The position numbers and the translations under genes were made by a program. Below are positions 45,274 to 54,560 of a stretch of 64,000 nucleotides of DNA, in pieces. The notes below the pieces were generated by a model, which was given only the letters and a program-made list of their open reading frames with translations, searched no databases and was not told the origin of the DNA. Source of the stretch: Arcicella rosea (lineage in GTDB: Bacteria > Bacteroidota > Bacteroidia > Cytophagales > Spirosomataceae). The first letter of the stretch is position 1; each line of letters opens with the position of its first letter. The stretch spans positions 110,825 through 174,824 of the forward strand of contig NZ_JACHKT010000004.1 of assembly GCF_014204325.1 (NCBI RefSeq), given 5' to 3'.

Positions 45274-46512
45274 ATGATAAATCAACAAATCTTTGTGCTG
45301 AAATTCATGTTGACGTGGCTTTTAATGGCAGTACTTGTCGGTTTGGCAACGGGTTCTGCTTCGGCTTTCTTTTTAGTTTCACTCGATTGGACGACCCACT
45401 TCCGTGAAAATCATCCTTGGTTGATTTGGTTTTTGCCATTGGGTGGTTTGGCGGTTGGTGCTATTTATCATTATTTCGGACAAGACGTAGCAAAAGGAAA
45501 TAATCAATTGATTGAAGAAATTCAACATCCTGAAAAAACTATTCCTTTTAAAATGATGCCGTTGATTTTAATTACTACTTTGTTGACGCATTTGTTTGGT
45601 GGTTCGGCAGGAAGAGAAGGAACGGCTGTACAAATGGGCGGAGCAATCGCTGATTTTTTTACAAAACCTTTAAAATTCAACGACTTAGACCGAAAGATAT
45701 TGTTGATGATGGGCATAAGTGCTGGTTTTGCTTCGGTTTTTGGTACTCCTCTCGCAGGAACAATTTTTGCTTTAGAAGTGGCTTTTATCGGAAAAGTACG
45801 TTACGAAGCCATTTTGCCAAGTCTCTTTTCAGCTTTGGCTGCGGATTATACTTGTCAGGAACTTTGGCATGTTGGTCATACACATTATGCCATTCCAGAA
45901 GTACCACATTTGGCTATTTCAGCAATTTCGTGGGCGATGCTTGCAGGTATTTTGTTTGGTTTAGTCGGAATGTTATTTGCCAAAAGCACTCATTTTTGGA
46001 GTAATTTATTCAAAAGTAAAATTACTTATCCACCTTTACGACCCGTAGTCGGTGGCGTACTTTTAGCCATTTTGTTTTTTGCAGTGGGTACTTCCAAATA
46101 TAATGGTTTGGGCGTGTCAGTAATTGTAGAAGCGTTTAGCGAAAAATTACCTTTTTACGATTTTATAGCAAAAATATTTTTTACATCGCTTACTTTAGGT
46201 TCAGGATTCAAAGGTGGCGAAGTAACGCCCTTGTTTTATATCGGAGCAACGATGGGAAATGCCTTGACGAATTTTATTCCGCTTCCGATAGCTCTTTTGG
46301 CTGGAATGGGCTTTGTTGGCGTTTTTGCAGGAGCTTCCAACACGCCAATTGCTTGTACTTTGATGGGCATAGAATTGTTTGGGGCAGATGCCGCTATTTA
46401 TTTGGCTTTGGCTTGCGTGATGGCTTACGCATTTTCGGGTCATGCGGGGATTTATTCAGCTCAGAAAATTGCCGTGAAAAAATACGAAGAACCCGACGAA
46501 AAGTTTTTATAA
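45274..46512 (+). CDS. CLC-type chloride channel/antiporter
   Basis: Multi-spanning inner-membrane protein of 412 aa in the voltage-gated chloride channel family. The gating-Glu motif is GSAGREGTAVQMGG (about residues 109-122), where most CLCs have GREGP. The second filter region reads GSGFKGGEVTPLFYIGA in place of the usual GxFxP. The canonical N-terminal GSGIP is not obvious. There is no cytoplasmic CBS pair. Ion selectivity (chloride, fluoride or other anion) is not clear with this altered filter. It is the first of three closely spaced genes, 20 bp before the M14 peptidase. Confidence 0.85.
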   Translation: MINQQIFVLKFMLTWLLMAVLVGLATGSASAFFLVSLDWTTHFRENHPWLIWFLPLGGLAVGAIYHYFGQDVAKGNNQLIEEIQHPEKTIPFKMMPLILITTLLTHLFGGSAGREGTAVQMGGAIADFFTKPLKFNDLDRKILLMMGISAGFASVFGTPLAGTIFALEVAFIGKVRYEAILPSLFSALAADYTCQELWHVGHTHYAIPEVPHLAISAISWAMLAGILFGLVGMLFAKSTHFWSNLFKSKITYPPLRPVVGGVLLAILFFAVGTSKYNGLGVSVIVEAFSEKLPFYDFIAKIFFTSLTLGSGFKGGEVTPLFYIGATMGNALTNFIPLPIALLAGMGFVGVFAGASNTPIACTLMGIELFGADAAIYLALACVMAYAFSGHAGIYSAQKIAVKKYEEPDEKFL

Positions 46513-46532
46513 ACCTTTTCAACTCCAAGCCA

Positions 46533-47807
46533 ATGAAAAAGATTATATTAATTACATTGTTGTTTATGATGAATGCAATATCAGAAAATTACGCTCAAGA
46601 TTTAGGAAAAGTACTTCACGAAAATCACGATATTTTCCGTGAATCAACGGTTACAAAACGTAGATTTGGATACCAAACTTTGGTAAATCGAATTGAACAA
46701 ATGAAGAAAGATTCTTTGTTTGAAGTGTCAAAAGCTACGCAGTCGAGTGAAGGAAGAGATATTTTCTTGATAAAATGTGGAACAGGAAAAACCAAAGTAC
46801 TGCTTTGGTCACAAATGCACGGCGATGAAGCTACGGCAACAATGGCTTTGATGGACATTTTTAGTTTCTTGGAAAATAAAAAAAGTACTGCCAACGAAGA
46901 CCAAAGCCTGACGCAATTGCGAACAGATTTGCTGAAAGAATGCACTTTTTATTTTGTTCCGATGTTGAATCCTGACGGGGCAGAAGCTTGGACACGCTAC
47001 ACGGCTTTGGGAATTGATATGAATCGTGATGCTCTGGCTTTGCAAAGTCCAGAAGGACGTTTATTGAAAAAATTAGTTTTTGATTTAAAACCTGATTTTT
47101 CATTCAATCTTCACGACAAAGGCAGACGTTACTCGGCTGGTAAAACGGGAAATTTAGCCACTATTTCTTTTTTAGCAACGGCTTATAACGAAGCTCAAGA
47201 AGTAAACGAGACTCGAAAAAAATCCATGTTGATTATCGTCGGAATGAATCATGCTTTACAGCCTTTTATTCCGAATGCTATTGGCAAATGGCCTTCTGAT
47301 TTTGAACCACGAGCTTTTGGCGATAATATTCAAAAATGGGGTTCTACCTTGATTTTGATAGAATCGGGTGGTTTCAAAGGCGACCCAGAAAAGCAGTACA
47401 TCCGAAAACTGAATTTTGTTTCGATACTTACAGGTTTGAAAATGATTTCGGATAAATCTTACGAAAAAGAAAATATCAAAGAGTACGATACAATTCCTGT
47501 AAACGATAAAGTGATTTTTGATTTAATCATCAGAAATGCCACTATCAAAAAAGGAAATAGTACTTATCAAGCCGATATTGCCATTAATAGAAATGAAAGA
47601 GCTGTAAAAGGTAGAGACTATTTTACACAAAGTTCTGTAATTGAGGAAATTGGCGATATGTCGGTGTTTTTTGGTACAGACGAAATTGATGCCACAGGCT
47701 TGACATTTAATGCAGAAAAAGAAATTGGTTTAGGGCAAAAAGCTGATTTTGAATTAGTACAAGACGGAAAAGTAATTTATAAAATTAATAACGGAGTAAA
47801 ATTGTAA
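46533..47807 (+). CDS. M14 family zinc carboxypeptidase-like protein, exported
   Basis: Exported metallopeptidase of 424 aa. The ATG at 46533 gives a signal peptide ending in ENYAQ; an open frame reaching back to 46353 overlaps the CLC gene and is rejected. Zinc ligands are HxxE in SQMHGDEATATM (about residues 94-97) and the downstream His in FSFNLHDKG. Substrate-binding NPDG and DMNRDA are present. The catalytic Glu is in ILIESGGFKGD. A C-terminal region of about 100 residues follows the catalytic domain. Relatives trim peptides or peptidoglycan stems. Confidence 0.85.
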   Translation: MKKIILITLLFMMNAISENYAQDLGKVLHENHDIFRESTVTKRRFGYQTLVNRIEQMKKDSLFEVSKATQSSEGRDIFLIKCGTGKTKVLLWSQMHGDEATATMALMDIFSFLENKKSTANEDQSLTQLRTDLLKECTFYFVPMLNPDGAEAWTRYTALGIDMNRDALALQSPEGRLLKKLVFDLKPDFSFNLHDKGRRYSAGKTGNLATISFLATAYNEAQEVNETRKKSMLIIVGMNHALQPFIPNAIGKWPSDFEPRAFGDNIQKWGSTLILIESGGFKGDPEKQYIRKLNFVSILTGLKMISDKSYEKENIKEYDTIPVNDKVIFDLIIRNATIKKGNSTYQADIAINRNERAVKGRDYFTQSSVIEEIGDMSVFFGTDEIDATGLTFNAEKEIGLGQKADFELVQDGKVIYKINNGVKL

Positions 47808-47834
47808 CTTGATTCAGTGAATCAGGAAAAATGT

Positions 47835-48467
47835 ATGGAGAATCCAGTAATGATTTTAGGTGCAGGCGGTTTAGGAGCTGTCGCCCTTGATATTTTCAAA
47901 ACAAATAATGTGGTCGTTTATGCTTTTTTAGACGACAACAAAGAATTACATAATACTGAAATCGACGATGTAATCGTGATGGGAAGTACCGACGACGATG
48001 ATTATACCAAATTAATCGGGAAAAGATGTGAAGTATTTATCGCTATCGACGAATTGAAAGTGCGTCAGAATTTGGTAGAAACTTTGCATAACGATAAAAA
48101 AGTACAACCTGTCAATGCTATTCACGAACAAACTGCCATAGCCGCCACAGCCACTATCGGACATGGAAATTTGATTTCAGCAGGAACAATTATTAACGCA
48201 CGTGCCGAAATCGGAAGCCATAATTTACTTCACAGCCGTGTGATTGTGGATTATGATGCCAAAGTAGGAGATTTCGTACAAATCGGAGCAGGAAGTATCA
48301 TCGGAGCAGGCGTTTCTATAGACGATAACGTTTTTATCGGTTCAGGCGTAACAATTGTTTCAGGTGTGAAAATCGGAAAAGGAGCAAGAATTGGAGCAGG
48401 TTCGGTAGTTGTTGAAAGTGTGAAAGCTCGTGAAACAGTTTTCGGAAACCCAGCGAAGAAAGTATAA
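47835..48467 (+). CDS. PglD-like sugar O-acyltransferase (left-handed beta-helix)
   Basis: Cytosolic trimeric acyltransferase of 210 aa, from the ATG at 47835 with AGGA 8 bp upstream. The N-terminal PglD-like Rossmann part starts PVMILGAGGLGAVALDIF and binds the UDP-sugar in characterised members. The second half is hexapeptide repeats, e.g. ATIGHGNLISAGTIINARAEI, then VQIGAGSIIGAGVSI and the acetyl-CoA-binding coil IGAGSVVVES. The tail GNPAKKV is typical. It follows the M14 gene by 27 bp and is convergent with GDP-fucose synthase, so a role in surface-sugar synthesis is plausible. Confidence 0.85.
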   Translation: MENPVMILGAGGLGAVALDIFKTNNVVVYAFLDDNKELHNTEIDDVIVMGSTDDDDYTKLIGKRCEVFIAIDELKVRQNLVETLHNDKKVQPVNAIHEQTAIAATATIGHGNLISAGTIINARAEIGSHNLLHSRVIVDYDAKVGDFVQIGAGSIIGAGVSIDDNVFIGSGVTIVSGVKIGKGARIGAGSVVVESVKARETVFGNPAKKV

Positions 48468-48474
48468 TTTTCTT

Positions 48475-48514
48475 CTTCTCTATTTAGGAAAAATTTATTT
48501 CCTAAATAGAGAAG
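48475..48514. terminator. Bidirectional terminator, 17-bp stem
   Basis: CTTCTCTATTTAGGAAA (48475-48491) pairs perfectly with 48498-48514; loop AATTTA. It lies between the convergent acyltransferase and GDP-fucose synthase genes. Confidence 0.8.
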
Positions 48515-48520
48515 AATTCA

Positions 48521-49462
48521 TTACAATCTCAAAGTATCATGATGAACTAAAAAATCTTGATATGCCAAAGCAATTCCTTGTTCTAGGGCTATTGTGTGCT
48601 TCCAACCTTTCGCATGAAGTTTCGATACATCCATTAATTTTCTCGGTGTACCATCTGGTTTAGCAGTATCCCAAATCAATTCACCAGTGAAACCAACTAC
48701 TTTTTTTACCGTTTCTGCCAATTCCTTAATCGTTACATCTGTTCCAGTTCCAACATTGATAAACTCTTCTTCACTATAATTTTCCATCAAGAAAACACAA
48801 GCCTCCGCTAAATCATCAGCATGCAAGAACTCTCTCATTGGTGAACCCGTTCCCCAAAGTGTCACAGCTTCATTCCCAGCTAATTTAGCCTCATGAAATT
48901 TACGAATCATCGCAGGCATTACGTGCGATTTTTGTAAATCATAATTATCATTTGGTCCATAAAGATTCGTTGGCATTACCGAAATAAAATCACAGCCGTA
49001 TTGTTTTCTGTACGACTCACACATTTTAATGCCTGCAATTTTGGCAATGGCATAAGGTTCATTGGTTTCTTCCAACAAGCCTGTCAACAAATACTCTTCT
49101 TTTAAAGGTTGTGGAGCTAATTTTGGATAAATGCACGAAGAACCCAGAAACATCAATTTTTTCACTTTGTTCACAAAGGAGCTATGAATAACATTGTTTT
49201 GAATAGACAAGTTTTCATACAAAAAAACTGCTCTGTAAGTATTGTTAGCGATAATTCCTCCTACTTTCGCCGCAGCCAGAAATACATATTCAGGTTTTTC
49301 GTTTTCAAAAAAATCGGCAACGGCTTGCTGATTGCGAAGGTCAAGTTCTTTAGAGGTTTTCAATACAAAATTGGTGAAACCTTTTTCCTGTAGTTTTCTA
49401 TGAATTGCCGAACCCACCATTCCTCTGTGGCCAGCGATGTAAATTTTTGCGTCTTTTTCCAA
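48521..49462 (-). CDS. fcl: GDP-L-fucose synthase
   Basis: Epimerase/reductase that makes GDP-L-fucose from GDP-4-keto-6-deoxymannose for surface polysaccharides. The 313-residue SDR protein has the NADP-binding [12 protein letters not shown] (about 9-20), the [10 protein letters not shown] segment with catalytic Ser, the YAIAKIAG active-site Tyr/Lys (about 137-141), and LYGPNDNYD. The start codon is TTG (49460-49462): upstream the frame is open only to a TAA at 49511-49513 and contains no ATG. No gmd gene is in the window. Confidence 0.93.
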   Translation of the reverse strand: MEKDAKIYIAGHRGMVGSAIHRKLQEKGFTNFVLKTSKELDLRNQQAVADFFENEKPEYVFLAAAKVGGIIANNTYRAVFLYENLSIQNNVIHSSFVNKVKKLMFLGSSCIYPKLAPQPLKEEYLLTGLLEETNEPYAIAKIAGIKMCESYRKQYGCDFISVMPTNLYGPNDNYDLQKSHVMPAMIRKFHEAKLAGNEAVTLWGTGSPMREFLHADDLAEACVFLMENYSEEEFINVGTGTDVTIKELAETVKKVVGFTGELIWDTAKPDGTPRKLMDVSKLHAKGWKHTIALEQGIALAYQDFLVHHDTLRL

Positions 49463-49651
49463 GATATGTATCGTATAAATTACTCTGTTCTTGTGATAGA
49501 ACGAAATTCCTTATCTTTACTTATAAAAATAAATTATTCGTATTTTCGTTCACAAAGGTAACCATTTCAAGTTGATAACAGGAAAATCTGAGATGGCAAA
49601 CCTACTGATTTTCGATTCTTTCGATTCCATAATATCTTTTCGTCTATAAAA

Positions 49652-50641
49652 ATGAAGTCTATCGTTTTCTTTTTAATACTTATATTTTCGCTCGTTTCGC
49701 AATACTCATTTGCTCAAAATGATGAATTCAAGACGAATGCCAAACCACAAACTGATACTTCTGCCAAGAAAAAAGGTGGAATTTTAGGCGGATTAATCCA
49801 GTCTGATTTATTAGATAATGTAAAAAATGCGAAGAAAACCATCAAAAATAATCAAGATGAATTTAAAAGACTAAGTAACGATGTTAATGATTTAACGGCT
49901 GATTTAGGTTTGAGAATCAGCAAATCTAAAAAGAAAAGTAAAATAAAAAAACAACCTAAAGATAGCTACGAAGATATAAAATTTGAATTACGCATTGGTG
50001 AATATGGCTCTGGAGTAAGGCTTACCGTTGAAGAAATTCATGTACTGAGAAACCCAGACGAAGCTGAACCAAGTATTTATGCCAAGGAAATTTGGTGGTA
50101 CGACCCAAAACTTAGAAGAGTAACCAATGTTCCTAGAAAAGATAAGAATTACGGAGAAATTTGTCATGGCCCTTATAAAAAATATGTAAACGATGAGTTG
50201 GTAGAAGAAGGTTTTTTTTATGTTGGAGTAAAAGATGGACGTTGGGAAACTTACAATCAAGAGTATATTCTACTAACAAAAGAAAAGTATAAAAAAGGTT
50301 TTTTTGCTGATTCAAAAATTAGTTATCACGACAAAGCTGAAACCAAAATCAAAGAAGTAATTCCTGTAAAATACAATAAAGTAACGGGAGAATATCGCTC
50401 ATTTTATGAAGGCGGACAGCTAAAAGAAGAAGGAAAATTTGATGATAGCGTAAAAATAGGTCGTTGGCGAGAGTATCATCAATTTGGAGCAATGGGACGT
50501 TTAAAAAAAGAAACGCTCTACCCAAAAGACAAATTTGATACTTCTGCAACAGTTGTGTTACAAGAGCGAGACAACAAAGGAAAAATCATTTACGAAGCTC
50601 CCAAAGCGAAAAAGAAAAGTGAGGATGAAGAAGAAAATTAA
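49652..50641 (+). CDS. Exported MORN/YwqK-repeat protein
   Basis: Predicted periplasmic or surface protein of 329 aa with a signal peptide ending in SFAQ. The N-terminal third is Lys-rich and helical. The rest has YwqK/MORN-like beta-hairpin repeats, e.g. HGPYKKYVNDELVEEGFF, then VKDGRWETYNQEYILLTKEKY and GEYRSFYEGGQLKEEGKF with GRWREY. Homologues are often auto-annotated as YwqK antitoxin proteins, but no toxin partner is present, so that name should not be trusted. The TAA stop (50639-50641) directly abuts the left TIR of the second mobile-element copy. Confidence 0.75.
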   Translation: MKSIVFFLILIFSLVSQYSFAQNDEFKTNAKPQTDTSAKKKGGILGGLIQSDLLDNVKNAKKTIKNNQDEFKRLSNDVNDLTADLGLRISKSKKKSKIKKQPKDSYEDIKFELRIGEYGSGVRLTVEEIHVLRNPDEAEPSIYAKEIWWYDPKLRRVTNVPRKDKNYGEICHGPYKKYVNDELVEEGFFYVGVKDGRWETYNQEYILLTKEKYKKGFFADSKISYHDKAETKIKEVIPVKYNKVTGEYRSFYEGGQLKEEGKFDDSVKIGRWREYHQFGAMGRLKKETLYPKDKFDTSATVVLQERDNKGKIIYEAPKAKKKSEDEEEN

Positions 50642-50895
50642 AAACATGAGTCATCCCGAATTTTAAAATCATAAAAAAGCGGTCGAAATTAGTTTTTCGA
50701 CCGCTTTTTTATGATTGATGGACAACGAATTCCTACTGTTTGAGCGAAGCGAGTTTAGGAATTCTTGAATTTCTTTTGTTACTTTTCTTGTTTCAAGACA
50801 AGAAAAGTAAGGACTATACAATAATAAATATAAAAACCGTTCAAATTGTCCTAAACCTCATTATTCATAGAAAAAATTCGAAATGACTCATGTTT
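50642..50895. mobile_element. MITE-like element, copy 2 (254 bp, inverted relative to copy 1)
   Basis: Left TIR AAACATGAGTCATCCCGAA (50642-50660) and right TIR 50877-50895 with two mismatches. The interior is the reverse complement of copy 1: the 18-bp GCGGTCGAAA terminator stem (50671-50688 with 50695-50712), then GAATTCCTA/TAGGAATTC and TTACTTTTCTTG/CAAGAAAAGTAA hairpins. It starts at the base after one gene's stop and ends 14 bp from the end of the convergent DUF2807 gene. Confidence 0.85.
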
Positions 50896-50909
50896 AATTT
50901 AGTCAAAAT

Positions 50910-51617
50910 CTATCGTTTATGAATATCCGAACCGCCCGAAGAGCTTGATTTCACAACTCTTGCATTGCCTTTATGATAAACGTCGCTACCGCCAGTGGCA
51001 GTAATACTAATTTCTTTTTCAGCCCAAACATAAGCATCAGAACCACCCGTTGACGAAACACTACAGAAACTTGTTTTTAAATCAGAAGCTTTCAAATCAC
51101 TTCCGCCTGTTGATGATGCTTTAAAAACAGTAGCTGTTCCAACCAAAGTAACATCAGAACCTCCAGTTGTTTGGCAAGTAAGTTCGTCGGCATCTAGTTC
51201 TAATTTAACATCCGAACCACCTGTAGCACTTACGTTAAGTTTAATTAAATCTAATTTATTTTCTGAATAAACATCCGAACCGCCTGTAGCAGAAATCCCC
51301 GCTAAATCTTTTATCGTAACATACACTTTTACAGGTTTAGAATTCCAATTGAACCAACCCCATTTAGAGTTTTCAACATAGATACTCAAACTCCCATCTT
51401 TTACTTCTGTAACGATGTCGTTGATTTTATCTTTGTCTGCATTAACGGTAACTGATTGTGTATTTCCTTGTTTGATATACAAATCAATACCACTCGTTAC
51501 ACGAATAGTTTTAAAACCAGCAACCGAACGGTTTTCTTTAGTAAGTTGAGCAAAAGTAGTTACTACTGAAAAGAGGGTAATAAATACGATTGAAAGAGAT
51601 TTAGCGATGTTTTTCAT
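50910..51617 (-). CDS. head GIN domain-containing protein (DUF2807) with GGSD repeats
   Basis: Second DUF2807 protein of the window, 235 aa, with a signal peptide ending in TTFAQ. The first part matches its paralogue at 3434 (SVAGFKTIRVTSGIDLYIKQG). From about residue 108 the protein is a run of roughly 20-residue beta-helix turns, each carrying a TGGSD or SGGSD corner; seven are visible (ATGGSDVY, ATGGSDVK, TTGGSDVT, STGGSDLK, STGGSDAY, ATGGSDVY, SSGGSDIH). The regular Asp could bind calcium or line a surface ladder; this is inference. Function of the family unknown. Confidence 0.86.
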   Translation of the reverse strand: MKNIAKSLSIVFITLFSVVTTFAQLTKENRSVAGFKTIRVTSGIDLYIKQGNTQSVTVNADKDKINDIVTEVKDGSLSIYVENSKWGWFNWNSKPVKVYVTIKDLAGISATGGSDVYSENKLDLIKLNVSATGGSDVKLELDADELTCQTTGGSDVTLVGTATVFKASSTGGSDLKASDLKTSFCSVSSTGGSDAYVWAEKEISITATGGSDVYHKGNARVVKSSSSGGSDIHKR

Positions 51618-51768
51618 GATACCTATTGTCTAATTGTGATAATTATCTAATTGTGAATGAGCGAGTTAGTGATTAAGTGAATAACTTTTTTGAAATTAAC
51701 TAAAAACCACCGAAATCCGACATCCTGCAACTATTTCATTAGATGCAAGGGAGTAATTAAAGGTTGCA

Positions 51769-52971
51769 CTAGCTTGGAAAAGAAATTTTTCCCATTGCTA
51801 CCGAAGGAATTCCTTTTCTTGTTCCAAAATCTGAATCTCCTCCCGCAACAGTTTCATTGGCTAAAATGGCGAAAAGTACAGCTTCCTTGGCATCGCCAGA
51901 AATTCCTAAATCATCTGTTTTAAAGAAATTAGCAGGAATTAATTCTTTCAACCATTGAACCAACAATGGATTGTGCATTCCTCCGCCCGAAAGATAAATA
52001 TTAAAATCTGCTAACGATTGCGAACCAACTGCCCAATGAATAGCTTCTGAAATGGTTTCTGCACTGAATCGAGTAAGTGTCGCCAATAAATCATTCACAG
52101 TAATATTTTCTGTTTTACTGATTACTTGTGCATTTCTGACATAATCAATACTGAATAATTCTGGCCCAGTTGTTTTTGGAAAAGGTGCAAAAAAGAAATT
52201 ATCTGCTTTTAATACTTCTAACAATCTTGCATTGACAATTCCTTGTTTAGCAATGGCTGCATCTTTATCATAAGCCAATTCAGGAAAATAGACTCTTGTA
52301 AAAGCATCAATCAACGTATTTCCAGTTCCTGTATCCGTTACAAATACTTCTTCTGGATTCATACTTGCAGGTAAAAAAGTGAAATTGGCGATACCGCCCA
52401 TGTTGAGCATAATACGATTTTCACCCTTTTTCCCGAAAATAAAGTAATCTCCATAAACCGCCAAAGGAGCACCTTCGCCACCAGCAGCAATATGTTTTTG
52501 TCTGAAATCAGAAAGCGTAATAATACCCGTTTTTACAGCAATATGGTCGCCATCACCAATTTGTAAAGTGGCATTCGGAAACATTTCTTGCTGATGCAAA
52601 ATCTTAGGAGCGTGCATCACTGTTTGTCCATGAGAAGCGACTAAATCTATTTCTTCAGAAGTAATTTTCCACATTTTCAAACAATCCAAAATCATTTCAG
52701 CATGTAATAAGCCAATCCATTCGTTCAGTAAAGCTAAATGTTGAAAATCAATCGTTTTTTTGGCAAATACTTTCCTAATTTCTGTTTTGATGGCTTCTGA
52801 ATAATCAACCGTTTCAAAATTCAATAGCTTAACAACGGTATCTTCGCCACTTCCTGAAATTTCACAAAGAGCAACATCAAGTCCATCCATTGAAGTACCA
52901 GACATTAAGCCAATAATTTTTCGAGATGTTTTTCCAGCTAGTTGATAAAGTTTTTCTACGTTTTTATTCAT
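51769..52971 (-). CDS. anmK: Anhydro-N-acetylmuramic acid kinase
   Basis: Peptidoglycan-recycling kinase that opens and phosphorylates 1,6-anhydro-MurNAc to MurNAc-6-phosphate. ASKHA-fold protein of 400 aa with phosphate-1 IGLMSGTSMDGLDVA (about residues 20-34), ASHGQTVMH, LQIGDGDHIA, LNMGGIANFTF (phosphate-2), DTGTGNTLIDA and adenosine motif LSGGGMHNPLL. It lacks a signal peptide and acts in the cytosol. No murQ or ampG is adjacent, although the next-but-one gene on this strand is an MFS transporter. Confidence 0.96.
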   Translation of the reverse strand: MNKNVEKLYQLAGKTSRKIIGLMSGTSMDGLDVALCEISGSGEDTVVKLLNFETVDYSEAIKTEIRKVFAKKTIDFQHLALLNEWIGLLHAEMILDCLKMWKITSEEIDLVASHGQTVMHAPKILHQQEMFPNATLQIGDGDHIAVKTGIITLSDFRQKHIAAGGEGAPLAVYGDYFIFGKKGENRIMLNMGGIANFTFLPASMNPEEVFVTDTGTGNTLIDAFTRVYFPELAYDKDAAIAKQGIVNARLLEVLKADNFFFAPFPKTTGPELFSIDYVRNAQVISKTENITVNDLLATLTRFSAETISEAIHWAVGSQSLADFNIYLSGGGMHNPLLVQWLKELIPANFFKTDDLGISGDAKEAVLFAILANETVAGGDSDFGTRKGIPSVAMGKISFPS

Positions 52972-53034
52972 GTTTTTTGTCTAATTGTGCATGGCACTTC
53001 ATTTTTTCCAACATCATTAATCGCTGACATTTAA

Positions 53035-54402
53035 TTAAATATCATACTTCCCTAAACGTCTGTATAAAGCAGTGCGAGTTAAACCTAATTCACGAGCAGC
53101 TTTTGTGATATTTCCTTCGTGCCGTTCGATAGCTTTTAAAATAGTTGATTTTTCCATTTCATCAATCCGCAAAGTATTTGGTTCATTACTTATGGCAATA
53201 GGATTTTCAATAGAAGAACTTAAATCCAAATCACGAGCCGTTAATACTTGTTCATCCGACATAATTACTGCTCTTTCGATAGCATGTTGCAATTCCCGAA
53301 TATTTCCTGGGAAAGCATATTTACGTAATTTATCTTTAGCTTTTTCGTCAATTTCACCAAGGTTTTTGTGGTATTGCTGTGCGTAAGTCTTTGTAAAATA
53401 CTCTGCCAATAAAACTACATCATCGCCACGACTACGAAGTGGCGGCAATGTAATTTCTATGGTATTGAGTCGATAAATTAAATCTTTGCGATACTGATTT
53501 TGTGCCGACATTTCTTTGATTGGGGCATTTGTCGCAGAAATCAAACGAATGTCAATCGCTATCGGTGCATTTGTTCCCAAACGAGTTACTTCTCGGTTTT
53601 GCAAAACAGTCAATAATTTTGCTTGCTGAGGCAAAGAAATATTCCCGATTTCATCCAAAAACAAAGTTCCTTTATTGGCAGATTCAAAACGACCAGCACG
53701 GTCTTCACGAGCATCGGTAAATGCACCTTTTTTATGCCCGAACAATTCTGATTCAAATAAACTTTCGGTTAAAGAACCCAAATCTGCATGAACAAAAGGT
53801 TTTCCGGCTCTCATTGATTTTTGATGAATCAATTTTGCTACTTCTCCTTTTCCTGTTCCGTTTTCTCCTAAAATCAAAATATTGGCATCCGTCGGAGCAA
53901 TCTTTTCGATTTTATAGAAAATATCTTGCATGGCTTCACTTTTACCAAGTAAAGAATTGATAATGGTCGGAGCTGGACTTTTTTTATTTTTATTTGAGAT
54001 GGGATTTTCTAAAGCAGATTTTTCAAGAGCCTCTTCAATAGAAACTAATAGTTTTTCATTTCGCCAAGGTTTCAATACAAAATCTGTTGCTCCTTCTTTC
54101 ACCGAACGTACTGCCAAATCAATATCGCCATAAGCGGTAATCATAATTACAGCTACTGATTTATTGATTTCCCTGATTTTACGTAACCAAAAAATGCCTT
54201 CGTTTCCTGTATTCAATGAACTTTTGTAGTTCATATCCAGCAAAATCAAATCGAATTGAGTTTGAGCCAATAATGATTGAATGCGTTCAGGATTTTTTTC
54301 GGTAACGATTTCTCTTACTTCAGGACGAAGTAACATTTTCACAGCAACCAGTACGTCTGGGTCATCGTCGATAGCTAATATTTTGGCGTTTTTTAGAGAC
54401 AT
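53035..54402 (-). CDS. Sigma-54-dependent response regulator (NtrC family)
   Basis: Transcription activator of 455 aa. The receiver domain (about 8-125) has the phospho-acceptor Asp56 in LILLDMNYKS and acidic DDD at 12-14. The AAA+ domain has Walker A GENGTGKGE (about 178-186), the sigma-54 contact loop as GAFTDA (about 226-231) instead of GAFTGA, Walker B LFLDEIGN, and the R-finger region. A C-terminal Fis-type helix-turn-helix follows (about 425-452, NITKAARELGLTRTALYRRL). The GAFTDA form occurs in Bacteroidota homologues and is probably functional. No kinase is adjacent. Confidence 0.93.
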   Translation of the reverse strand: MSLKNAKILAIDDDPDVLVAVKMLLRPEVREIVTEKNPERIQSLLAQTQFDLILLDMNYKSSLNTGNEGIFWLRKIREINKSVAVIMITAYGDIDLAVRSVKEGATDFVLKPWRNEKLLVSIEEALEKSALENPISNKNKKSPAPTIINSLLGKSEAMQDIFYKIEKIAPTDANILILGENGTGKGEVAKLIHQKSMRAGKPFVHADLGSLTESLFESELFGHKKGAFTDAREDRAGRFESANKGTLFLDEIGNISLPQQAKLLTVLQNREVTRLGTNAPIAIDIRLISATNAPIKEMSAQNQYRKDLIYRLNTIEITLPPLRSRGDDVVLLAEYFTKTYAQQYHKNLGEIDEKAKDKLRKYAFPGNIRELQHAIERAVIMSDEQVLTARDLDLSSSIENPIAISNEPNTLRIDEMEKSTILKAIERHEGNITKAARELGLTRTALYRRLGKYDI

Positions 54403-54560
54403 GTTGGAGATTTAAGCTATGAGTTTTGAGCTGTAAGCCTTTTTTAAACAGAGTAAGCGGTTATAATTAAAAAGTTCAAAAACTGATAACTCAAAGCTCA
54501 TGGCTGAAAGCTGACAGCTTATTCAAAGATACAATATTGCTAACAAAGGTTGCATCAGAT

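Noticed and set aside
46353-46532. N-terminal extension of the M14 peptidase
   Set aside because: It overlaps the CLC gene in another frame and lacks peptidase features; the ATG at 46533 is followed by a proper signal peptide.
48430-48663. 77-codon open frame downstream of the acyltransferase gene
   Set aside because: It spans the strong terminator at 48475-48514 and overlaps the GDP-fucose synthase gene on the other strand.
49652-50641. Toxin-antitoxin role for the YwqK-type protein
   Set aside because: It has a signal peptide and no toxin partner; the name arises only from database propagation.
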